Origin: Ignavibacteriales bacterium
GTDB taxonomy: Bacteria > Bacteroidota > Ignavibacteria > Ignavibacteriales > Melioribacteraceae
Length of the DNA: 5,192 bases
Direction: 5' to 3'
Assembly: GCA_027080245.1 (NCBI GenBank)
Contig: JALWSN010000337.1
Span: 1 to 5,192 of the forward strand
Within the stretch, counting starts at the first letter, position 1, and each line of letters opens with the position of its first letter. The translations under genes and the position numbers were made by a program. Positions 1-5,192 of this stretch are shown here, one piece after another. Below the pieces are notes generated by a model that had not been told where the DNA came from, did no database searches, and saw only the letters and a list, made by a program, of their open reading frames with translations.

Positions 1-2228
1 GGAATGTTCATTTCGCCCCGGATGTTTCTTAAGGCTGTTACAATTTGTTTGACGAATTCAAATTCGGTTTCCGAAGCCCCGTCAATTTTATTTGAATCGT
101 AAACGGGGAAGGGCGACGTTGAAATGCTTTCGCCCTCTCTGCGATTTTCAATTAGCTGCCAAAGCTCTTCGGTAAGGAAAGGCATAAAGGGATGCGCTAG
201 TTTAAGAATTTCCTCGAACAAACCTAAAGCTCGGCTAATAACGGATGAGCGTTCGTCTTTGTCGCTTGAATTAAAACGGTTCTTAATTATTTCGATGTAC
301 CAGTCGCAAAAGTCGTTCCAGATGAAAGAGTAAATTATTTTAGTTGCCCCAGTAATGTCGAAGTTGTCCAGGGCTTTTTCGAAATTTGCGACAGTTCTGT
401 TGAACGCGGAAATAATCCACTTGTCGGCTAAATCGAGGTAACGATTCTTAAGCTCATTATTGACGGGAATATTTTGCGCGTTCATCAGAAGAAATCTTCC
501 GGCGTTCCAAATTTTATTTGCGAAATTTCTGCCTATTTCACATTTCTTAACGCTGAACAAAACATCCTGCCCCAGTGGCGCAAGGTAAGTAATGGTGAAT
601 CTCAAGGCATCCGCGCCGTATTCCTCAATAACATCAAGGGGATCGGGGGAATTTCCCAGAGATTTGCTCATCTTTCTTCCTTTGTCATCGCGAATGATGC
701 TTGTAAAGTAAACGTCCTTAAAAGGAATTTCACCCATGAATTCCATTCCTGCCATAATCATTCGCGCGACCCAGAAGAAAATAATGTCCGGTCCCGTAAC
801 CAATAAATTTGTTGGGTAATAATAATTCTTGTCTTCTTCCGTTGTGAAAACGTCTTGTGCCCAAAGCCAGCTGGAAGCCCAAGTATCGAGAACATCCTCG
901 TCTTGAGTCCAATTTTCAACGTCTTCGGGCGGTTCTACGTCGCAGTAAATTTCGTTTGTTTCTTTGTGGTACCAAACGGGAATTCTGTGCCCCCACCAAA
1001 GTTGACGCGAGATGCACCAATCCTTAATATTTGTCAACCAATGCTCGTAAGTTTTTACCCAGTGTTCGGGATGAAATTTAATCCTGCCTTGCCTGACCAC
1101 TTCCAGCGCGGGCTTGGCCAACTCGTCCATTTTCATGAACCATTGCTCGGAAAGGTAAGGCTCAATGGGAACGTTCCCTCTGTCCGAATAACCGACTTTG
1201 TGAGTGTAAGGCTCAATCTTTTCAAGGAGATTTAGTTCCTTGAATTTTTCAACGACTTTTTTTCGAACCACGTACCTGTCCAAATTTCTAAATTCTTCCG
1301 GAACGTTTTCGTTTGTTGTGGCGTCTTCGTTGAATATGTTTATTATTTCCAGATTGTGCCTTTGCCCCATCTCGTAATCGTTAACGTCGTGTGCGGGCGT
1401 TACTTTAACGGCGCCAGTGCCGAATTCCATGTCAACGTATTCGTCGGCAAAAATGGGAATTTTTCTGTTGACAATAGGAAGTATTACGTTCTTACCAACA
1501 AAACGCTTGTAGCGTTCGTCGTTCGGATTAACAGCCACGCCGGTATCGCCCAACATTGTTTCCGGCCGGGTAGTGGCTACAACCAAAAACTCGTCGCTGT
1601 TTTCCACAGGGTAACGCAAGTACCAAAGATTTCCGTTTACGGTTTTGTAAATAACCTCTTCGTCTGAAATAGCTGATTTTGTTGCGGGATCCCAGTTAAC
1701 CATTCTGTATCCCTTGTAAATCAAGCCTTTCTTGAAGAGCTTAACGAAAGCTTCAATTACTTTGCGGTAATAGTGAGCGTCCATCGTAAAACGACGGCGG
1801 TCCCAATCGCAACTAATGCCAATCTTTTTTAACTGATTGATTATTATTCCGCCGTACTTCTTGTTCCATTCTTGGCAGTAATTTAAAAATGCCTCCCTGC
1901 CAATTTCTCGTTTCTCGATCCCTTTCTCTTTTAAATATTTAACAACCTTGGATTCCGTCGCAATCGAGGCGTGATCGGTGCCGGGGACCCAAAGCGCGTT
2001 AAAGCCTTTCATTCTTTTGTAACGAATGTAAACATCTTGAATCGTAATGTTGAGCACATGCCCTAAATGCAATATTCCCGTGATGTTGGGCGGCGGAATC
2101 ACAATAGTGTAAGGGGTTTTATCGGGGTCGGGTTCAGAGTGGTAAAGATTGTAATCGTACCAATATTTGTACCATTTATTTTCGGCTGTTTTCGGATTGT
2201 AAGCTTTGGGTATTTCGTTTAGTTCCAT
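1..2228 (-). CDS. valS: Valyl-tRNA synthetase, 3' end off the window
   Basis: This cytoplasmic class I synthetase attaches valine to tRNA-Val using ATP and hydrolyses mischarged Thr-tRNA-Val in an editing domain. I read one uninterrupted frame of 742 codons from the ATG at 2228 to the left edge. The ATP-binding signature is complete: PPPN at residues 45-48 and HLGH at 54-57, with PGTDHAS at 82-88. The CP1 editing domain shows TTRPET at 219-224 and GTGAVKVTPAHD at 270-281, followed by NDYE. ISRQLWWGHRIP (406-417) returns to the catalytic core. KMSKS is at 519-523, and the helical anticodon-binding domain follows. The visible part ends at RNIRGEMNI, so about 130 residues are missing, including the C-terminal coiled-coil arm, given the family length of roughly 860-950. 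The start codon fits the family N-terminus, but the Shine-Dalgarno before it is weak (GCGAG). A 503-bp gap upstream suggests its own promoter. Nothing looks broken. Confidence 0.97.
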   Translation of the reverse strand, partial: MELNEIPKAYNPKTAENKWYKYWYDYNLYHSEPDPDKTPYTIVIPPPNITGILHLGHVLNITIQDVYIRYKRMKGFNALWVPGTDHASIATESKVVKYLKEKGIEKREIGREAFLNYCQEWNKKYGGIIINQLKKIGISCDWDRRRFTMDAHYYRKVIEAFVKLFKKGLIYKGYRMVNWDPATKSAISDEEVIYKTVNGNLWYLRYPVENSDEFLVVATTRPETMLGDTGVAVNPNDERYKRFVGKNVILPIVNRKIPIFADEYVDMEFGTGAVKVTPAHDVNDYEMGQRHNLEIINIFNEDATTNENVPEEFRNLDRYVVRKKVVEKFKELNLLEKIEPYTHKVGYSDRGNVPIEPYLSEQWFMKMDELAKPALEVVRQGRIKFHPEHWVKTYEHWLTNIKDWCISRQLWWGHRIPVWYHKETNEIYCDVEPPEDVENWTQDEDVLDTWASSWLWAQDVFTTEEDKNYYYPTNLLVTGPDIIFFWVARMIMAGMEFMGEIPFKDVYFTSIIRDDKGRKMSKSLGNSPDPLDVIEEYGADALRFTITYLAPLGQDVLFSVKKCEIGRNFANKIWNAGRFLLMNAQNIPVNNELKNRYLDLADKWIISAFNRTVANFEKALDNFDITGATKIIYSFIWNDFCDWYIEIIKNRFNSSDKDERSSVISRALGLFEEILKLAHPFMPFLTEELWQLIENRREGESISTSPFPVYDSNKIDGASETEFEFVKQIVTALRNIRGEMNI

Positions 2229-2263
2229 CTGCTCGCTTTAAATTTTATTTTAAACAAAGAATA

Positions 2264-2271
2264 CAAATATA
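2264..2271 (-). promoter_or_regulatory. Candidate valS promoter -7 box, TATATTTG
   Basis: Read on the minus strand, the octamer TATATTTG matches the TAnnTTTG -7 element described for Bacteroidota-type primary sigma factors. It lies 35 nt before the valS ATG, which would give a leader of roughly 28 nt. The upstream -33 element (TTTG-like) is not convincing: the nearest T-rich stretch ends in TTCG about 22 nt upstream instead of the usual 19 or so. The region is AT-rich, so a chance match is possible. The assignment rests on the match, its position and the absence of another gene upstream on this strand for about 500 bp. Confidence 0.5.
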
Positions 2272-2327
2272 CAAAATTTGAATTTTGCAGATTCGAAAAA
2301 TATTTGCTTTAATCTGTCTATTTCACA

Positions 2328-2368
2328 TTTGTCCAAAATAAATTGAATTAGAATGCATTTTGGACAAA
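2328..2368. repeat. Perfect 12-bp inverted repeat, 17-nt spacer
   Basis: TTTGTCCAAAAT at 2328-2339 is the exact reverse complement of ATTTTGGACAAA at 2357-2368, separated by 17 nt. It lies about 57 bp upstream of the candidate valS -7 box. It could form a stem-loop in RNA or be a paired binding site for a dimeric regulator. The flanks show short A/T runs but no strong T-tract placed like a terminator. The function is unknown. The heptamer TGTCCAA recurs in the same gap at 2550-2556 and inverted at 2700-2706. Confidence 0.6.
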
Positions 2369-2401
2369 AACTCTTTCTAAAAAATACTATTTGCAACCAA
2401 G

Positions 2402-2484
2402 CACCCCATCCCAATCCTTTCCCCTCCGAGATGGGAAGGGCTTACGTAATTCAATATTTGCACAAATGATAATGGGATGGGGTG
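2402..2484. repeat. Nested G/C-rich inverted repeat, REP-like
   Basis: CACCCCATCCCA at 2402-2413 is exactly matched in reverse complement by TGGGATGGGGTG at 2473-2484. Between the arms sits a second hairpin: CCTTTCCC (2416-2423) pairs with GGGAAGGG (2433-2440) over eight positions, with one G-T pair and a 9-nt loop. Just after it is the 8-bp palindrome TTACGTAA (2442-2449). The C-run/G-run composition contrasts sharply with the AT-rich surroundings. Sequences of this style (GGGAAGG near GGGATGGGGT) occur as dispersed intergenic repeats in many bacteria, so a REP or miniature mobile element is the most likely reading. No flanking target duplication is obvious and no transposase is present in the window. 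Confidence 0.6.
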
Positions 2485-2689
2485 GGGGAGAACCCAGACT
2501 GAGATTGCATTGATTTAAAGAGCGCTGATTCCAAATCTTAGAATTCATCTGTCCAACAAATTGAACAGCAAAAATTTTTCCGATTGTTTTGAACAACAAA
2601 ATGACGTATCTAAAAAATTTTTTGGGATTGTTTGAGGAAATTTGAAGAAAAGTCTCCCTAAAAAGATTTTAACGTTTTGTCTTAATCAT

Positions 2690-2725
2690 AAAAAATTATT
2701 TGGACAGAAGTGTCTTGAAGCTGTC
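2690..2725 (-). terminator. Weak candidate terminator after the phosphatase gene
   Basis: On the minus strand, a few bases past the phosphatase stop codon, GACAG (2725-2721) can pair with CTGTC (2707-2703) across a 13-nt loop. Seven nt later comes a run of six T (2695-2690). The stem is only 5 bp and the T-run does not follow it directly, so this is a poor intrinsic terminator by sequence. It is listed because of its position just after the stop codon and because no better hairpin lies nearby on this strand. Confidence 0.28.
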
Positions 2726-2731
2726 AATAGA

Positions 2732-3376
2732 TTAATTGATGATGTAAAGATAATTGGGAAGTTTTATTTTAATTCCGGTAAAGCCTCCTTCAAGGTCGCT
2801 TTTCTGGTCGCCAATAGTAGCAAGTATTTTGTAGCCTTTTTGGGAAAGCGATTTTCTAATTTTGGATTTAAATTTTTCGGCGGGAACGTTTTTAAATTCA
2901 GGACTTCTGCAAATTAAAGTGTCGAATTTGGAATAGCCGGCAGAAATAAGATTTTGTTTGGTGACGTTAAATAAAAATTCATCCCTGCCTGTAAGGAAAA
3001 TTATTTTGATTCCTTTTGAAATTAGAAAATCGTAAAATTTTTTCACCGGCTCTATTGGCTTTGCTTTTGCTTTTTTAATCCATTTGAGCCAGCTTTGGAA
3101 AGTAAAGCCGAACCCCAAAGATTTTGTGTACTCGTAGCTCGAAAGAGCAGTATCGTCAACGTCGAAAATTACAACCTTGTTTTGTCTCGTTTTAATTTTT
3201 AATATTGAATTTTCGGCTTTGCCGATTATTTTATTAATATCTTTGTAATAATTACCCGATTCATAATAATGTTTGACAGCGCTTTTTGCCGAATCTAAAT
3301 TAATTAAACGCTGCTGAGGAAATAAAAGAGAAGGGAATAAAGCGGCAGCTATTAAAATAAAATTGAAATGTTTCAA
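2732..3376 (-). CDS. Secreted HAD-family acid phosphatase (subfamily IIIB)
   Basis: This 214-residue protein resembles the acid phosphatase / 5'-nucleotidase e(P4) / plant vegetative storage protein group of the HAD superfamily (class B-type, subfamily IIIB), which removes phosphate from monoesters such as nucleotides outside the cytoplasm. Residues 1-22 look like a signal peptide: K2-H3, a hydrophobic core at 4-19, then FPQQ. There is no lipobox cysteine, unlike e(P4), so it is probably periplasmic or secreted and not a lipoprotein. Motif I is DVDDT at 72-76, with D72 the expected nucleophile and D74 the acid/base. Motif II is FLTGR with T129. Lysines 170 and 172 are candidates for motif III. 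Motif IV is IGDQKSDL (188-195), followed by KLPNYLYII, the usual end of this family. All catalytic motifs are present. The start is a TTG chosen because AAGGAG lies 9 nt before it and the signal peptide begins there. The substrate cannot be told from the sequence. It follows hslU on the same strand after a terminator-like hairpin. Confidence 0.88.
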   Translation of the reverse strand: MKHFNFILIAAALFPSLLFPQQRLINLDSAKSAVKHYYESGNYYKDINKIIGKAENSILKIKTRQNKVVIFDVDDTALSSYEYTKSLGFGFTFQSWLKWIKKAKAKPIEPVKKFYDFLISKGIKIIFLTGRDEFLFNVTKQNLISAGYSKFDTLICRSPEFKNVPAEKFKSKIRKSLSQKGYKILATIGDQKSDLEGGFTGIKIKLPNYLYIIN

Positions 3377-3385
3377 GTCTGTTAA

Positions 3386-3391
3386 CTCCTT
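3386..3391 (-). promoter_or_regulatory. Shine-Dalgarno AAGGAG of the phosphatase gene
   Basis: AAGGAG on the minus strand, 9 nt before the TTG at 3376-3374, sets the start of the phosphatase. No ATG lies between it and the signal peptide. The motif directly follows the T-tract of the upstream hairpin, so terminator and ribosome site touch. Confidence 0.75.
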
Positions 3392-3431
3392 AAAATAAAA
3401 GGCGTCGCCAATTCAACCCAGCGAAGCCTCC
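3392..3431 (-). terminator. Hairpin and T-tract after hslU
   Basis: On the minus strand, AGGC-T-TCGC (3429-3421) pairs with GCGA-C-GCCT (3408-3400). That gives eight pairs with one internal T/C mismatch, extendable by two G-T pairs, around a 12-nt loop. The tail TTTTATTTTA follows directly. This is a good intrinsic terminator shape for the hslVU transcript, starting about 21 nt past the hslU stop codon. Because it abuts the ribosome site of the next gene, it may also act as a partial terminator that sets expression of the phosphatase by read-through. Confidence 0.72.
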
Positions 3432-3452
3432 GTAATTATTGGTTGAAAGTGA

Positions 3453-4820
3453 TTAAAGAATGTATTTGCTTAAATCTCTGTTTTGCGAAATTCTTTCCAA
3501 TTTTTCCTGAACCAATTTCCCGGTAATTTTTATTTTTTTTGCCGGCATTTTATCCGGAACGTCGAAAAGGATGTCCTCGAGCAAAGTGGTTAAAATTGTA
3601 TGAAGTCTGCGAGCTCCAATATTTTCAACCTCTTCGTTAACGTAAGCCGCCACGCGCGCAATCTCCTTTATTGAATCGTCCGTAAAGGAAATTCCCACTC
3701 CTTCGGTCTCCAGCAAAGCTGTGTATTGTTTTAACAAAGCGTTTTCCGGGAGAGTGAGAATTTTAACAAAGTCCTCTTCAGTCAAACTTTTTAACTCCAC
3801 GCGAATAGGGAACCGCCCTTGCAACTCGGGTATTAAATCCGAAGGCTTGGAAACGTGGAAAGCGCCTGCCGCAATGAATAAAATGTGGTCGGTTTTAACC
3901 GGTCCGTATTTTGTGTTTACCGTTGTTCCTTCAACTATGGGGAGCAAATCCCTTTGAACGCCTTCGCGGGAAACGTCCGGTCCTTGCGCTTTCGAACTTC
4001 CGGCAACTTTGTCGATTTCGTCAATAAAAACAATGCCTGAATCTTGTACCCGCCTTATTGCTTCGCGTTGAACGGCGTCCATGTCAATGAGCTTCTGGGC
4101 TTCTTCCTGCGTCATTATTCGCAGGGCTTCCTTAATTGTAGTTTTGCGTTTCTTCTTTTTCTTCGGGATTATTCCGCCCAGAATTTCTTGAATATTAATT
4201 CCCATGTCGTCCATTCCAATGGGACCTAACACTTGCATTCCCACGCTGGGTGTTGTTACGTCGAACTCAATCATCTTGTCGTCGAGCTCGCCTTTCTTTA
4301 ATTTTCCCCTCATCCACTCGCGGGTCTTTTCGTTTCTGTAGGTTTCTTCCGCTTCGTTCGAGAATGTTATGTTTTCCTGCCTTTTAATCGGCGGAATCAA
4401 AATGTCCAAAATTCTTTCCTCAGCTAATTTCTCCGCTTTCTCCTGAACTCTGGCGGTCTTTTCGCTTTTAACCATGTTAATCGCTAAGTTTGTTAAATCT
4501 CTAATGATAGATTCAACGTCTCTTCCAACATAGCCCACTTCCGTAAACTTGGAAGCTTCCACTTTAATGAAAGGGGCTTTAGCCAACTTGGCAAGCCTTC
4601 TTGCGATTTCGGTTTTTCCGACGCCGGTCGGTCCGATTAAAATAATGTTGTTAGGCATAATCTCTTCGCGAATTCTCTCGCTTACCTGCTGTCTGCGCCA
4701 TCTGTTCCTAAGTGCAATGGCGACCGCCCGTTTTGCGTCGTCCTGTCCAATAATAAATTTGTTTAATTCGTTTACTATTTGCGAGGGTGTTAAACTTTTC
4801 ATTGCGCCGTTATTGTTCAT
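3453..4820 (-). CDS. hslU: HslU, ATPase subunit of the HslUV protease
   Basis: HslU (ClpY) is the AAA+ hexamer that unfolds proteins with ATP and feeds them to the HslV peptidase in the cytoplasm. The 455 residues compare with 443 in E. coli. FIIGQDDAKRAVAIALRNRWRR (residues 22-43) is the family N-terminus. Walker A is GPTGVGKT at 63-70. The substrate-gripping pore loop is GYVG at 96-99. The I-domain spans roughly 110-245 and carries a lysine-rich stretch at 220-226. Walker B is IVFIDE at 263-268, followed by GPDVSREGVQRDLLP (280-294). LQGRFPIR (333-340) and NIGARRLHT (400-408, sensor 2 arginine) are intact. The C-terminus DLSKYIL matches the tail that inserts into HslV to activate it. I chose the ATG at 4820 because GAGGA and AGGA lie before it. 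The internal ATG at 4802 (M7) would align well with E. coli but has no ribosome site. The gene starts 7 bp after hslV and ends in a terminator-like hairpin. Confidence 0.98.
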   Translation of the reverse strand: MNNNGAMKSLTPSQIVNELNKFIIGQDDAKRAVAIALRNRWRRQQVSERIREEIMPNNIILIGPTGVGKTEIARRLAKLAKAPFIKVEASKFTEVGYVGRDVESIIRDLTNLAINMVKSEKTARVQEKAEKLAEERILDILIPPIKRQENITFSNEAEETYRNEKTREWMRGKLKKGELDDKMIEFDVTTPSVGMQVLGPIGMDDMGINIQEILGGIIPKKKKKRKTTIKEALRIMTQEEAQKLIDMDAVQREAIRRVQDSGIVFIDEIDKVAGSSKAQGPDVSREGVQRDLLPIVEGTTVNTKYGPVKTDHILFIAAGAFHVSKPSDLIPELQGRFPIRVELKSLTEEDFVKILTLPENALLKQYTALLETEGVGISFTDDSIKEIARVAAYVNEEVENIGARRLHTILTTLLEDILFDVPDKMPAKKIKITGKLVQEKLERISQNRDLSKYIL

Positions 4821-4824
4821 CGAA

Positions 4825-4837
4825 TTCCTAGTCCTCT
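4825..4837 (-). promoter_or_regulatory. Shine-Dalgarno region of hslU within the end of hslV
   Basis: On the minus strand AGAGGA (4837-4832) lies 11 nt before the hslU ATG and AGGAA (4829-4825) lies 4 nt before it. Both overlap or flank the hslV stop codon TAG (4830-4828). This supports 4820 over the in-frame ATG at 4802 and suggests translational coupling of the two subunits. Which of the two sites is used cannot be decided by eye. Confidence 0.5.
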
Positions 4838-5192
4838 AATGTTTCAATTTTAATGTTGTGATTTGTATAAATGCAAATGTCAGCCGCCGTGTTCAGGGCT
4901 TCTTTCACTATTTCCTTTGCAGAAAGTTCGCTGTATTTAATAAGCATTTTAGCCGCCGCAAGAGCGTACATTCCGCCTGAGCCAATAGCCACAATATTGT
5001 CGTCGGGTTCAATTACGTCGCCCGTTCCGGAAACAATAAATGTATTTTCTTTGGAAACCACCGCAAGCATCGCTTCCAATTTGCGCAGGTACTTATCGGT
5101 TCGCCAGTCCTTTGCAAGTTCCACTACTGAACGGCTAACGTTTCCGTGATATTGCTCGAGTTTTTCTTCGAATCTATTTAGTAATGTAAAAG
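4828..5192 (-). CDS. hslV: HslV, peptidase subunit of HslUV, 5' end off the window
   Basis: HslV (ClpQ) is the N-terminal-nucleophile threonine peptidase that forms a double hexameric ring capped by HslU. The open frame runs from the right edge to the TAG at 4830-4828, giving 120 visible residues. The visible part begins FTLLNRFEEKLEQYHG, aligning with E. coli HslV from mature residue 54. About 53 residues are therefore missing, including the catalytic Thr1 and the Asp17 and Lys33 positions. ELAKDWRTDKYLRKLEAML is almost the E. coli wording. The serine of IGSGG, codon 4980-4978, falls at position 124 by this alignment, the Ser124 of the active-site region. SELSAKEI and DICIYTN are also conserved. 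A GTG at 5124 opens a shorter frame but is an internal valine, not the start. A full length near 174 is expected. Confidence 0.97.
   Translation of the reverse strand, partial: FTLLNRFEEKLEQYHGNVSRSVVELAKDWRTDKYLRKLEAMLAVVSKENTFIVSGTGDVIEPDDNIVAIGSGGMYALAAAKMLIKYSELSAKEIVKEALNTAADICIYTNHNIKIETLED

Larger units (their letters stand above)
2229..2731. other. Non-coding gap between the phosphatase gene and valS
   Basis: This 503-bp stretch contains no convincing gene on either strand. Short open frames here are not believable: the best minus-strand one (2387-2599) reads straight through the inverted repeat, and a plus-strand one starting at 2642 is mostly antisense to the phosphatase gene. What the gap holds is the valS promoter region at its left end, two inverted repeats (2328-2368 and 2402-2484), and a weak hairpin with a T-tract just after the phosphatase stop. 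Positions 2500-2640 are AT-rich and I see nothing further in them apart from a short AAAAAATTTTTT palindrome near 2612-2623. I recognise no tRNA or other RNA gene. Confidence 0.7.

Noticed and set aside
124..1667. Several plus-strand open frames of 60-126 codons, and a minus-strand one at 730-912.
   Set aside because: All lie inside valS in other frames. The valS frame carries every expected motif, so these are shadows.
2474..2488. Possible G-quadruplex in GGGATGGGGTGGGGG.
   Set aside because: Only three G-tracts of three or more are present, so the canonical four-tract pattern is not met.
2474..2500. T-box riboswitch for valS: the G-rich text near GGGGTGGGGGAGAACCC recalls the T-box core.
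   Set aside because: It is on the plus strand, opposite to valS, lacks the full conserved T-box sequence, and the predicted valS leader is only about 28 nt.
2387..2599. A 70-residue open frame on the minus strand in the gap.
   Set aside because: It reads through the inverted repeat at 2402-2484, has no recognisable domain or good ribosome site, and looks like translated repeat sequence.
2642..2917. A 91-residue plus-strand open frame overlapping the end of the phosphatase gene.
   Set aside because: Two thirds of it is antisense to a gene with clear family motifs, and its start is a non-ATG codon with no supporting signal.
3453..4820. Lysine-rich run in the HslU I-domain (residues 220-226) as an unusual insertion.
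   Set aside because: HslU proteins commonly have a basic stretch at this point (E. coli has a similar K/R-rich segment), so it is ordinary.
4828..5124. A complete 98-residue gene starting with GTG at 5124.
   Set aside because: Upstream codons in the same frame continue the HslV alignment to the window edge, so the GTG is an internal valine of a partial hslV.

Overview
All four genes in this window lie on the minus strand. Read in the direction of transcription they are hslV (partial, 5' end outside the window), hslU, a secreted HAD-type acid phosphatase, a 503-bp gap, then valS (partial, 3' end outside the window). The base composition is AT-leaning. The valyl-tRNA synthetase has wording typical of the Bacteroidota/Chlorobiota/Ignavibacteriota side of bacteria (for example MVNWDP followed by SDEEV, and DWCISRQLWWGHRIP). 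A TATATTTG box 35 nt before the valS start matches the TAnnTTTG -7 element of that group. Two genes also have readable Shine-Dalgarno sequences, which many Bacteroidota lack. My best guess is an Ignavibacteria-like or related FCB-group bacterium. This is an inference from protein wording and promoter style, not from a database match.

Layout by region: positions 1-2228 hold most of valS (742 codons seen, with the C-terminal roughly 130 codons off the left edge). Positions 2229-2731 are non-coding. They hold a probable valS promoter, a perfect 12-bp inverted repeat, a nested G/C-rich inverted repeat that looks like a dispersed REP-like element, and a weak candidate terminator. Positions 2732-3376 encode a 214-residue exported phosphatase of HAD subfamily IIIB, read from a TTG start behind a good Shine-Dalgarno sequence. 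Positions 3392-3431 form a hairpin plus T-tract, most simply the hslVU terminator. It abuts the ribosome site of the phosphatase gene. Positions 3453-4820 are hslU and 4828-5192 are the C-terminal two thirds of hslV.

HslV and HslU form one machine. HslU is the hexameric AAA+ unfoldase and HslV is the proteasome-like peptidase. The 7-bp spacing between the two genes implies co-transcription and coupled translation. The phosphatase and valS are on the same strand but have no evident functional link to the protease. ValS charges tRNA-Val and is essential housekeeping. The coding genes are intact and conventional. I found no convincing new multi-gene system here. The parts that merit a second look are non-coding: the nested repeat in the valS upstream gap and the terminator/leader arrangement before the phosphatase gene.
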